A DNA stretch of 64,000 nucleotides, taken from positions 26,982,034 to 27,046,033 of the forward strand of contig OY754979.1 in NCBI GenBank assembly GCA_963576475.1. Reading direction: 5' to 3'. Numbering within the stretch: position 1 is the first letter of the stretch; each line of letters starts with the position of its first letter. The stretch comes from Molanna angustata. Taxonomy: Eukaryota > Arthropoda > Insecta > Trichoptera > Molannidae. The notes beneath the pieces are model-generated. The model searched no databases, was not told where the DNA came from, and saw only the letters and a program-made list of their open reading frames with translations. Of the stretch, positions 55,146-64,000 are shown one piece after another. Made by a program: the position numbers and the translations under genes.

Positions 55146-56179
55146 CTAGTTGCATGTAACACATGAGATCCAACTGTCGATAGCGATAGTATGTATAGTT
55201 GAAGAATATGTACCAAACTATAAACCCATAGATACAAATTATTGAATATTTTCAGATATTTTGTTTTCTATACAACATATGTAGGTATGTATGTCAAGAT
55301 AGGATAGTATGGAGGAAGATCCTTTTTCCTACCCAGAATATGCAAATTGCATGATGGTATGTATGTATGTTTGGAGATGAAGTAACAAACTATTAAGTCT
55401 TCTTACATATTGTGTATAGGCGACTGCCATACAAAATGTATGAAGCGATGTCGTCACTAAATTCAATTTTTAAAAAAATTGTTAAAAAAAAATTGAGATC
55501 TTCTACTACAATGCTAATATTTTTTATAGAAAATTAAATTATCTAGTTGGGGTGTTTCGGCTTTTTTCGATAATTGTAAAAGTTTTGGAAATATAGGCAG
55601 TTTAACTCATAAATTTATCATAAAAAAAATATTTTTCTTAATAAAAAATGTTTGAGAAACCCTGGAATTTTTTTGAAAAAACTAATTTGAGATTTTGTAT
55701 TTGTCTATGTTTGTACCAATTTTCAGCGTTCTACCGTTTATGGTTTCTGAGATATATGGAAAAATAAAATAAAAATTCAAAAGTTGATAACCCCTGACTG
55801 AAACAAAAATTCAAAATTCCGAGTATAAAAGTTTTGTAGGCCTGTAACTGTTTATATATTCTGAAATTTTAGGCTCTGTAAATTGAGCGGATCAAAAGTT
55901 ATAAGGGGGGGACGGACACACAGACACACACACAGACACACACACACACACACAGACACACACACACACAGACACACGAAATGTTCTACTCCGAATTCTG
56001 AGTAAATCCGTGTATGGAACATATATGCTGCGAAGCCTTTAAGTTGGTGTTTTTTGACTTCAAAGTTGGAAAAGCCGTGAAAAAAGTAGACCTCTCCATA
56101 CAATTCTCGCGTATTCTGGCTTGATACATTGTCGATATGTTAAGAGAACAAAGTTCTCCTGAACAAATCGACAGTTGGA
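55146..56179 (-). mobile_element. Helitron, tandem unit 3 (1,034 bp)
   Basis: Third head-to-tail unit, with a longer CA block. Its 5' terminal 13 bases plus one T form the left copy of the target duplication made by the LINE at 56181-61808. Confidence 0.9.
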
Positions 56180-56180
56180 T
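56167..56180. repeat. Target-site duplication of the LINE (left copy)
   Basis: ATCGACAGTTGGAT, repeated exactly at 61809-61822. It overlaps the 5' end of the adjacent Helitron, so the LINE inserted after the Helitron array. Confidence 0.9.
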
Positions 56181-56322
56181 TTTTTTTTTTTTTGTTGGCT
56201 CTTCACCCGTTAAGAGTGTTCTCAGCCATCTAAGTTAAAATATTAAACTGTCAAAATAGAGAAACCTAAATTATTTTTGTATATTTATTTTACTTCGATC
56301 AATTTAAATTTTATGAACAGAG

Positions 56323-56709
56323 TTAAATTTTAATGTCATTAATTTTGATGAATTTTTTGAGCAAAATGTTTACCTGCCTGGAATTGTAGCTCAACAATGT
56401 CCTCACATTTGTTGGCATTGGAACCCCAATCTCTGTGAGGTCGGTAAAAAAGGACGGATACCTATCGTTTATGGGGCATTCAAGAAACAAATGATCCAGT
56501 GTCTCATCACCAATCATACATTCGCAGAGACTGCTATCAATGATCCCTATTTTTTTTAAATGCTCTCTGGTACAACAGTGTCCCATGCGGATACGACACA
56601 TAACGCTGATGGAATGTTTGTCAAAAGCTTTATCATGGAACCATGGCTTATTGACAATTGTTTGTTGGGTCGTTTTGTAAAGTCTACCCTTTTTCAGTGA
56701 GCTTGTGTC
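56323..56709 (-). pseudogene. C-terminal part of LINE ORF2 beyond an in-frame stop
   Basis: The ORF2 frame continues for about 128 residues after the TGA at 56710-56712 and ends in TAA at 56323. It contains CRIRMGHCCTREHLKKIGI, then the C-x-C-x8-H-x4-C motif (CECMIGDETLDHLFLEC) that closes ORF2 in I-group elements. Because the frame is unbroken on both sides, the TGA is a single point lesion. The preceding residues (KWQLY) make a lost Trp codon plausible. Confidence 0.85.
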
Positions 56710-59700
56710 TCAATATAACTGCCATTTATTCATCAGACGGTTTTTTGCGATTGGTAGGAGATCGTTTTGTGTAATATTGGGATGTGTCCGTGTGTTTCCA
56801 TATGTTGCTCTCTTAGCCAATTCATCCGCTTTCTCATTTCCTGGTATACCACAGTGACTTGGTATCCATGCCAGACAAAGTTTTCTGTTTTGGTTGCATA
56901 TTTCTTTAATTTTTTTCCATATATCTATACAGTAGTGGTCATCACTATACAAAATAGGGGATTTAGAGAGTTTTTCGAGTGTACTTAAGGAATCGGTCAA
57001 TATTAATGTCTTTAAGAATCGTTTTTTATTTGCATAGTTCAAAGCCTCTATTATAGCTATACATTCTGCTGAGAATATTGTAGAATCTTTATGGAGAGTC
57101 AAAAGTAATTCAACTTTATCTGAATCACTAAATACTGCTGCTCCAGTATTGCTTTTGCAGTCCATTTTTGATCCATCCGTATAAAGTATTTTCCAGTCAT
57201 TCCATTTGGATTCAATTACGTGTTTAAGTCTTTTAGATGCAAAAGCATCTGGAGTTATTCCTAATGAGTGGATTATGTTTGGCGGCTCGATTAAATTTTG
57301 ATAGGGTAATGAGTAAACTGGGAGTGTCTCAGATTTAATGAAATCCGATGAGTATTGGTCTAAAAAGGTGAGGCTATTTACAAGAGGAGGGGAGATTTTA
57401 TGTTTCCAAAATGGTGATTGATTTGTGAATATTTTAAGCATAGCGATTTTTCTAATTAGAGGGTGGAATTTAATAATATTGCATTTTAAAACAAATTTAT
57501 CTGACAGATACTGTTTTCTCAGCTCAAGTGGTGGGTCCACGGCTTCCACCTGGAGTGCACATACCGGTGTCGATTTCATAGCGCTTAATATAAGTCTCAG
57601 ACCTTCAAATTGTATTCTATCTAAGCGTTGTAAATTTTTCTTGGAAATTGGACTAAGTAAAAACGCTCCATAGTCGATTTGACTGCGAACGTATGATATA
57701 TACATTAAACGTAGAACAGAAGGGTGACCTCCCCACCAAGTACGGGTTACAGCTCGCATTGCATTTAGTCCAGACTGGCATTTGTTAATGATATGTGTAA
57801 CTTGAGAGTTCCAAGATAGTCTGGAATCCAAAGTGATACCAAGAAATCTTAATTCCGAAGAGACAGGGAGGATAATGTCATTTAGTTGAATTTTTATATG
57901 TGGTATAGAGCGTTTTTTTGTAAACATAATGGCTTTACATTTGGGAGGACTGGGATTCAGGCCATTTTCAGATAACCATGAAGAAATATTTTTGAGAGTA
58001 TTATTCATAATGTTCTCCATTTGTTGGATTTTTTTCCCTGATACATAAATAAAAAAATCGTCTGCATATATCAGTAACTGTGCCGAGGGTAACAGTACAT
58101 GAAAAATCTCGTGAATATAAATATTGAAGAGGATAGGGCTAAGGACTGACCCCTGTGGCAAGCCTCTGTCGACTTTTCTTTCTTGAGTATCAATTCCTCG
58201 AATGTCGAGAATGATTTTTCTATCCAGGAGAATATTCATTATGAAGATGGCTAATTTTAGGGGGATTCCAATTCGGAGAAGTTTAGATTTAAGAAGGGAG
58301 AGAAGCACATTATCATATGCACTTGTGATATCTAAGCTTACTCCTATGACCTGTTCTTGTCTAGAGAAAGCTAAAAGAATATCCGTTGTTAAATTGGCTA
58401 CACTTTCTACTGAGGATTTTTTTTTTCTGAAGCCAAACATATTGTACGGCAAAATATTTTTGTTTTCAACGAACCAATCAATTCGTCTTTTTATAATATG
58501 TTCTGTTAATTTAAGCAGAGTTGATGATAATGCTATTGGTCTGTAGTTGACACCTGAATTAGGGTCCTTTAGTGGTTTCAAAATTGGGATAATGAGTTGA
58601 GTTTTCCAAGATTCTGGGATAACCCCAGTATCGAACATTATGTTTATTAATTTTAAGAGATATTCAAGAATTTTGTCGCTACTATTATGTAAGATAATAT
58701 ATGGGATCCCGTCTATTCCAGGTGAAGTATTTTTTACCACTTGTAAGACTGATTTTAATTCGTCTATTTGGAATGGGGCATCTAGCCAGTTACTGCTAGT
58801 ATGTGAATATTGTAACGAGATTTCATCGATGTTAATAGCATACGGTGGGGCCATTTTATTTAAGAAATCTTCTGACCATAGTTTAGGGCATGATTTAGAA
58901 GATGGGGTTTTGTATGAGCCACGAAATTTTCTGATATTATTCCAAACTTCTGAAATTGGAACTTGGATACTAAGTGATGTGCAGAAGTCTTTCCACCCTT
59001 TTCTTTTCTTGTTTTTGAGGAACCGTTTGACTTTAGCTTGAACATTTTTAAGATACAAGAAATTTTCAAGTGTCATGTTATGCTTGTAGTCTTTATATGC
59101 TTGCTTCCTAATTGACGAATGTTCTTCGCACGCTGAGTCCCACCAAGGAGGAGGTAAGGGATACTTTTTGAATTTGGGATTCTTTTTAGGTATAAATTTT
59201 TCTGATATTTCAATCGTTTTAATAAATTCATCGTAGCATTCTTGTAGGTTTTCTATTGAGGGGGGAGTAAATGTTATATTGGGGTTGTTGGTGTAATGAT
59301 TATATCCTGACCAATTAGCTTTTCCAAAATTACAAACATTTTTATCGAATTTGTTGTTTCTTTTGGATTTTGAGTTTTCAATATGAGAGGTATATATGTA
59401 TCTGTATGACGGTTGTGAATAATGCAAAATTATTGGAAGATGATCACTATTGAATGGGTCAGAAAGTATTTTCCAATTCAAGTATGGAGCAATATCGGGA
59501 CTACATATTGTTAAATCTACTGCGCTGATTCGTTGATTTGGCACAGGGATACGTGTCGGTGATCCGTCGTTAATAATGCAAAGATTCAACTCATTTAGCA
59601 GATCAACTATAATTCTACCTAATTTTGTGCATGATGATGAACCCCACATGTTATGGTGAGCATTAAAATCTCCCATAATTATAAAGGGATGTTTTATTCG

Positions 59701-60057
59701 AGAAATTATGGTTCTTAAAATATTTTTGGTGGGTTGGAAATTAGGAGAAATATAAATTGAGACAAAAGTTGTACCGTCTATTTCCGCAGCAACAACTTGT
59801 GATGGACAATTTATTGGTTTTAAATTTATCTGGTTAAAGAAAAATGTGTCTTTTATTAATAACGCAGCTCCACCTTTGCCATCATGTCTATTATCTTTTA
59901 GGCATTGGTAGCCGGGAATTTTGAATGTTTTTTCATCGCGGAGCCAGGTTTCAGATAGTGCCGCTATTTGAACCTGGTTCTCGGATAGCAATTTTAAAAT
60001 AGAGTCTTTATTAGGTATTGCACTTCTGCAGTTCCACTGGGCAATATTTAAGGCCAT
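56710..60057 (-). CDS. LINE ORF2: endonuclease, reverse transcriptase and RNase H
   Basis: 1,115 residues from an ATG at 60055-60057, 52 bases past the ORF1 stop. The apurinic-type endonuclease (about 1-220) has N9, E36, D130 and N132 (GDFNAHHNMWGS) and SDH at 204-206. The reverse transcriptase (about 480-745) has NYRPIALSS at 504-512, LDITSAYD at 575-582, GLPQGSVLSP at 632-641 and YADD at 664-667. RNase H (about 955-1085) has D961, E998, D1022, H1068 and D1078, all catalytic positions present. The enzyme would nick the target, prime reverse transcription from it and copy the element RNA. A TGA ends the frame about 128 residues early, cutting off the terminal Cys/His domain, so the product may be inactive. 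Confidence 0.93.
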   Translation of the reverse strand: MALNIAQWNCRSAIPNKDSILKLLSENQVQIAALSETWLRDEKTFKIPGYQCLKDNRHDGKGGAALLIKDTFFFNQINLKPINCPSQVVAAEIDGTTFVSIYISPNFQPTKNILRTIISRIKHPFIIMGDFNAHHNMWGSSSCTKLGRIIVDLLNELNLCIINDGSPTRIPVPNQRISAVDLTICSPDIAPYLNWKILSDPFNSDHLPIILHYSQPSYRYIYTSHIENSKSKRNNKFDKNVCNFGKANWSGYNHYTNNPNITFTPPSIENLQECYDEFIKTIEISEKFIPKKNPKFKKYPLPPPWWDSACEEHSSIRKQAYKDYKHNMTLENFLYLKNVQAKVKRFLKNKKRKGWKDFCTSLSIQVPISEVWNNIRKFRGSYKTPSSKSCPKLWSEDFLNKMAPPYAINIDEISLQYSHTSSNWLDAPFQIDELKSVLQVVKNTSPGIDGIPYIILHNSSDKILEYLLKLINIMFDTGVIPESWKTQLIIPILKPLKDPNSGVNYRPIALSSTLLKLTEHIIKRRIDWFVENKNILPYNMFGFRKKKSSVESVANLTTDILLAFSRQEQVIGVSLDITSAYDNVLLSLLKSKLLRIGIPLKLAIFIMNILLDRKIILDIRGIDTQERKVDRGLPQGSVLSPILFNIYIHEIFHVLLPSAQLLIYADDFFIYVSGKKIQQMENIMNNTLKNISSWLSENGLNPSPPKCKAIMFTKKRSIPHIKIQLNDIILPVSSELRFLGITLDSRLSWNSQVTHIINKCQSGLNAMRAVTRTWWGGHPSVLRLMYISYVRSQIDYGAFLLSPISKKNLQRLDRIQFEGLRLILSAMKSTPVCALQVEAVDPPLELRKQYLSDKFVLKCNIIKFHPLIRKIAMLKIFTNQSPFWKHKISPPLVNSLTFLDQYSSDFIKSETLPVYSLPYQNLIEPPNIIHSLGITPDAFASKRLKHVIESKWNDWKILYTDGSKMDCKSNTGAAVFSDSDKVELLLTLHKDSTIFSAECIAIIEALNYANKKRFLKTLILTDSLSTLEKLSKSPILYSDDHYCIDIWKKIKEICNQNRKLCLAWIPSHCGIPGNEKADELAKRATYGNTRTHPNITQNDLLPIAKNRLMNKWQLY

Positions 60058-60109
60058 TTTGTATGAAAGATTATACAGGGAATTATTGTGCGAGTTACAA
60101 GTTTAAGGT

Positions 60110-61201
60110 CTAATTTGTTTCTGTGATAGAGTTTGAATCGATATCTTCTTTATTTAGGTTGTTATTGAGTATATTGACAGTATTTTGTAAGGTGTTATTA
60201 ATAAGTGCATCGTTGGACGGTACTGAGATATAGTGTTCTGTGGTAAGGAGTTCATGGATCATATTGTATATGCAATTTAGAATTATTTCTTTACGACTAT
60301 AATTAATGTCTTCAGGTATTATTGTATCTGGGGTAGTTTCATTTGTTAACGGGAGAGCACATCCATTTTTAGGTACTGGATGGTTTCCATTTGGTGCAAT
60401 TAATAATGAGTTGATTTGTTTTTTATTCAAGTAAGGGGGGGTATTACTATGTTTTTTAAGATTATTTTTGTTTGAAGGGGTGATTACCCTCCATTTTGCC
60501 GTGAAATTATTTTGTGTTTCAATTTTGTTTGAATTGTTGACAGCTTTCGTTTTTTCTGAGTATGATATTTTCACGGAGGGAAACATTCCAGCTGCTTCGA
60601 TATACGATATACTTTGGTCAGCCATTACTTTCTTAATGTTCCTCTGTCTTGTCAATTCTGGGCAATTTATATCGATAGCCTGGTGATTTCCCGAGCAATG
60701 AACACAAATAGTATTTTCTTGAGTTACATTACATGTGTTTCCAAGATGATGTAAAGTGCATTTAAAACACCTAGGTGCTGCAGATTTGCAGTTAGTTTTA
60801 GTGTGTCCGTATCTTAAACATTGATGACATTGAATAGTAGGGAATATGTAAGTTTCTACTGGTAGACGATTGTAAAAGAGGTAAAGGTGTGATGGGAGTT
60901 TTTGCCCTTCGATTGTGACCACAACAGTTTGAGATGGTTTCCATGTCGGGATTTCAATTTTACGGTCTCTGTAGTTAAGCCTTCGAATTTTTATTATTTT
61001 TCCGAATCCCGGAGGGACTTCCAAATTACTTAATATTTCCTCGTCAGAAAGAGATGTGGGTATATCTTTTACAACTCCAAGACGAGTTACGTGAAAGGAA
61101 GGTATAAATGGTAAGTAGTTGTTTTGTTCTAAAATTTTGTTATTAAGAAAAGTATTTGCTGCTAAATAATTTTTGAATTCGATTGCAATTGTGCGTTTAC
61201 C
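60110..61201 (-). pseudogene. LINE ORF1 (Gag-like), main part after a frameshift
   Basis: An open frame of about 363 codons with no Met at its start, because it is the continuation of the frame from 61547 after a one-base shift. It has an RRM-like N-terminal region (residues about 1-110, LGVVKDIPTSLSDEEIL, then KIEIPTWKPSQTVVVTIEG). Three zinc-knuckle-like motifs follow: CHQCLRYGHTKTNC (C-x2-C-x4-H-x4-C), CFKCTLHHLGNTC and CVHCSGNHQAIDINC. The tail is polar and Asn-rich. Gag-like ORF1 proteins of I/Jockey elements bind element RNA. The stop is TAG at 60110-60112. Confidence 0.88.
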
Positions 61202-61211
61202 CAACGGCTTG

Positions 61212-61547
61212 ATTTTTTTTTATATTATCAATTTTATTTTTGTAGATAAACGAACCGAATGAGATAGCCTGTATTTGAAGACTTTCTCCCGCTACTTTCT
61301 TTTGTACATGTACAATAAATGGGGAAAGAGAGGATTCATTATACAGTAAAGAATTCTCTTGGTGTACTGAGGGGTTTATGTTTGGTTTGAATTTTTTGGA
61401 TACTGAACTATCCAATAATGTATTATCATGATCTATCGGTGTGGACTGGGCCTTACGAGTTTGTTTTGATGGCGTACATTCTAATACATTGTTATCTGTT
61501 GACTTGGCAACAACGTTACTAGGTAACATTTCGCTAGCACAGCGCAT
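61212..61547 (-). pseudogene. LINE ORF1, N-terminal part before the frameshift
   Basis: The first ATG in this frame is at 61545-61547 (MRCASEMLPSNVV). The frame is polar, low in complexity and runs to a run of nine A (plus-strand T run 61213-61221). It leaves the frame of the main ORF1 part there and stops at 61197. The join with 60110-61201 needs a one-base change at the homopolymer. Confidence 0.8.
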
Positions 61548-61808
61548 GAAGCGCCGGCAAATTGTTTGCTTACCTACCTCCACTAAGCAATTGTTTTGAC
61601 ACACTTACAAAAAAAAATAAAATAAATAAAAATGGAACGAACTCACCGGTTACGTGGGGACAATATTTTAACTAAGATATGTTCACATAAGCATTTAAAC
61701 AAAAATTAACACAAAATATAAGTTTTTGCACCACTTAAAACATCAAAAACACAAAAAATATGAGGAGCGAACTACAAGCGTCGTGATTCATTCAGCGGCA
61801 ATTCACCG

Positions 61809-61822
61809 ATCGACAGTTGGAT
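61809..61822. repeat. Target-site duplication of the LINE (right copy)
   Basis: ATCGACAGTTGGAT, followed by TATATCCATGATATGG, the host flank of Helitron tandem unit 3 before the LINE arrived. Confidence 0.9.
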
Positions 61823-62013
61823 TATATCCATGATATGGGTAATCACGGTGGTTTTGATTTCGCCGATTGAAACAGACTTGCCCCCCAGGAAAATATTCAG
61901 TGACCTCTCAGTTATTTGAACCCATAAATGTAATGGAAATGATGAATGGCACCAAGCTGTGATAGAGATTCTCAGGTTATGAAGACAGAGAGTAGTGAAT
62001 TATTTTTTATTTA

Positions 62014-63093
62014 CTAGTTGCATGTAACACATGAGATCCAACTGTCGATAGCGATAGTATGTATAGTTGAAGAATATGTACCAAACTATAAACCCATAAA
62101 TAAAAATTATTGAATATTTTCAGATATTTTGTTTTCTATACAACATATATTATGTAGGTATGTATGTCAAGATAGGATAGTTTGGAGGAAGTTCCTTTTT
62201 TCCTACCCAGAATATGCAAATAGCATGATGGTATGTATGTATGTTTGGAGATGAAGTATCAAACTATTAAGTCTTCTTACATATTGTGTATAGGCGACTG
62301 CCATACAAAATGTATGAAGCGATGTCGTCACTAAATTCAATTTTTAAAAAAATTGTTAAAAAAAAAAAAATTGAGATCTTCTACAACAATGTTAATATTT
62401 TTTATAGAAAATTAAATTATCTAGTTGGGGTGTTTCGGCTTTTTTTGATAATTGTAAAAGTTTTGGAAATATAGGCAGTTAAACTCATAAATTTATCATA
62501 AAAAAAATATTTTTCTTAATAAAAAATGTTTGAGAAACCCTGGAACTTTTTTGAAAAAACTCATTTGAGATTTTGTATTTCTCTATGTTTGTACCAATTT
62601 TCAGCGTTCTAGCGTTTATGGTTTCTGAGATATATGGAAAAATAAAATAAAAATTCAAAAGTTGATAACCCCTGACTGAAACAAAAATTCAAAATTCCGA
62701 GTATAAAAGTTTTGTAGGCCTGCAACTGTTTATATATTCTGAAATTTTAGGCTCTGTAAATTGAGCGGATCAAAAGTTATAAGGGGGGGACGGACACACA
62801 GACACACACACAGACACACACACACACAGACACACACACAGACACACACACACACAGACACACACACAGACACACACACACACAGACACACGAAATGTTC
62901 TACTCCGAATTCTGAGTAAATCCGTGTATGGAACATATATGCTGCGAAGCCTCTAAGTTGGTGTTTTTTGACTTCAAAGTTGGAAAAGCCGTGAAAAAAG
63001 TAGACCTCTCCATACAATTCTCGCGTATTCTGGCTTGATACATTGTCGATATGTTAAGAGAACAAAGTTCTCCTGAACAAATCGACAGTTGGA
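62014..63093 (-). mobile_element. Non-autonomous Helitron, full length (1,080 bp)
   Basis: Minus-oriented with intact termini and the longest CA/TG block in the window (about 62793-62890, itself a repeat of CACACACAGACA-type units). Flanks are A (62013) and T (63094), as expected for A^T insertion. Confidence 0.9.
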
Positions 63094-63099
63094 TTAAAC

Positions 63100-63335
63100 T
63101 TTTAAACTTTTTTTTTTTTTAGATTACTGCTTCGTGGTGTACGTGTGTTCCCCTTTTCCTACTTTCCTACTCCCTTCCTCAAAACTACTTCTTTTTGTAA
63201 ATATAATAACGATAATACTTGTAAACTTAATTGGTTCACATGTCATATTATGTATGTTAGTAAAATAAGTAAATGTAACTGTCTGTTTACATAATAAATA
63301 AAAATAAAATAAAATAAAAATAAAACTTCATGTAC
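63100..63335 (+). repeat. Probable retroposon 3' UTR with A-rich tail
   Basis: A C/T-rich stretch is followed by TTACATAATAAATAAAAATA and AAATAAAATAAAAATAAAAC, ending at about 63326. No frame survives. Confidence 0.5.
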
Positions 63336-63344
63336 ATTATAATG

Positions 63345-63412
63345 TGTACAATGGCGGGTTTATTGCCACAAGGCAATTCTTCCAACCAACCAATTATGTT
63401 ATTTAACAGTAT
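63345..63412 (-). repeat. LINE D/SINE S3 type 3' end, minus strand
   Basis: The reverse complement reads TTGGTTGGAAGAATTGCCTT, then GTGGCAATAAACCCGCC, the shared LINE D/SINE S3 terminus. Confidence 0.65.
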
Positions 63413-63414
63413 AT

Positions 63415-64000
63415 GAGCAGATTCTATTATGTCCTTAATTTTCAGCCAGTCTATTACCAGTTTCTTTCGTCAATATTAATAAAAAAACATTTTGTAGGGG
63501 AGAGTGTAGCAATGGTCACGACCCACCCGTTTATTATTGATGAATTTTCTATTTCGCATTGATATATCCGATGAGTGTATAGTTAAATAATTGATTTAAT
63601 TTTGTCAATTGATTAGACATCATTATGTTCCCTCACAATCGCCGAGTGAATATTATTATTGTCTGCATTTTTGTATTGTCCTTACTATATACTGTACATA
63701 CACAATGCGGATCGCTTATCTGAATCATCGTGCGGCGTCACCAGAGCGGGCACATTGTCGGGCGGCGACGGTCTAGGGCTCCTGGGAAAAACGTATCACA
63801 GGGGCCCCCTATTTTTTAATTGTTTCATTCTTTTGTGAACAAATCTTTTTGTAAATACTTAGTATTGTGTGAATTGAATCTAATTGATATTTAACAATGT
63901 GGAAATTTAATGTTAATAATTTCGAAGTTACTCAAGAATGAAGCAAAATACAAAAAAAAAAAATCTCGACTTGATTACTGTAACAGTATTGATGCTGGAG
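63415..64000. other. No recognised feature
   Basis: No gene seen. A GC-rich patch at 63730-63815 (GGGCACATTGTCGGGCGGCG, then GGGGCCCCCTA) may be the edge of something continuing outside the window. Confidence 0.4.

Larger units (their letters stand above)
56181..61808 (-). mobile_element. Nearly complete non-LTR retrotransposon, I/Jockey group (5,628 bp)
   Basis: Minus-strand element with a 5' end CGGTGAATTGCCGCTG, a two-ORF body, a short 3' UTR (56194-56322, AATAAA at 56284-56289) and a 13-base poly(A) tail (T run 56181-56193). It is bounded by a 14-bp duplication. ORF1 is a Gag-like protein with CCHC knuckles. ORF2 has apurinic endonuclease, RT and RNase H domains and a C-terminal Cys/His motif. 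RNase H plus a two-ORF layout places it in the I group in the broad sense. Two lesions are visible: an ORF1 frameshift and one ORF2 stop. Confidence 0.93.

Noticed and set aside
56767..59041. Plus-strand frames opposite the LINE ORF2
   Set aside because: They are antisense shadows of a clear 1,115-codon frame with conserved motifs.

Overview
This window is a stretch of an AT-rich animal nuclear genome, almost certainly an insect and probably a moth or butterfly. The evidence is one split protein-coding gene with GT-AG introns, no bacterial-style operons, tRNA-derived SINEs, several families of non-LTR retrotransposon debris, and short Helitrons with TC...CTAG ends. The order Lepidoptera is an inference from the mobile-element mix, not proven here.

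The only host gene I can support is Pex13 (peroxin 13, docking factor of the peroxisomal import pore). It lies on the minus strand in five coding exons: 41635-42020, 32642-32778, 27340-27476, 26517-26691 and 21641-22167. These join in frame to a 453-residue protein with a KPWE motif, a Tyr/Gly-rich segment, a membrane segment and an SH3 domain. Its introns are crowded with transposons. Intron 1 (8.9 kb) holds a Penelope-like remnant, a candidate solo LTR and several TIR elements. Intron 2 (5.2 kb) holds a hAT-type element swollen by sixteen 83-bp repeats, a 58-bp satellite grown from a SINE tail, and a SINE split by a 649-bp TIR element. Intron 3 holds a foldback MITE. About 97% of intron 4 is a nest of Helitrons.

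The left part (1-21 kb) holds no host gene I recognise. It is a mosaic of LINE 3' ends, three SINE families, two long foldback elements (2533-3265 and 3660-4339), and a pogo-like element (11243-13007) inserted in one SINE and carrying another SINE inside it.

The right part (42.4-64 kb) is also gene-free. It carries a single Helitron at 47.4 kb with an empty paralogous site nearby, three Helitrons in perfect head-to-tail tandem (53115-56179), and a nearly complete I/Jockey-group LINE (56181-61808) with a 14-bp target duplication. That LINE has two visible lesions: a frameshift at an A9 run in ORF1 and one in-frame stop late in ORF2. A fifth intact-looking Helitron follows at 62014-63093.

Several insertions have empty sites or interrupted host repeats inside the same window, so their boundaries and target duplications can be read directly. 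The relative order of insertions can also be worked out. Boundaries given for degraded LINE and SINE fragments are approximate, to about 10-30 bases.
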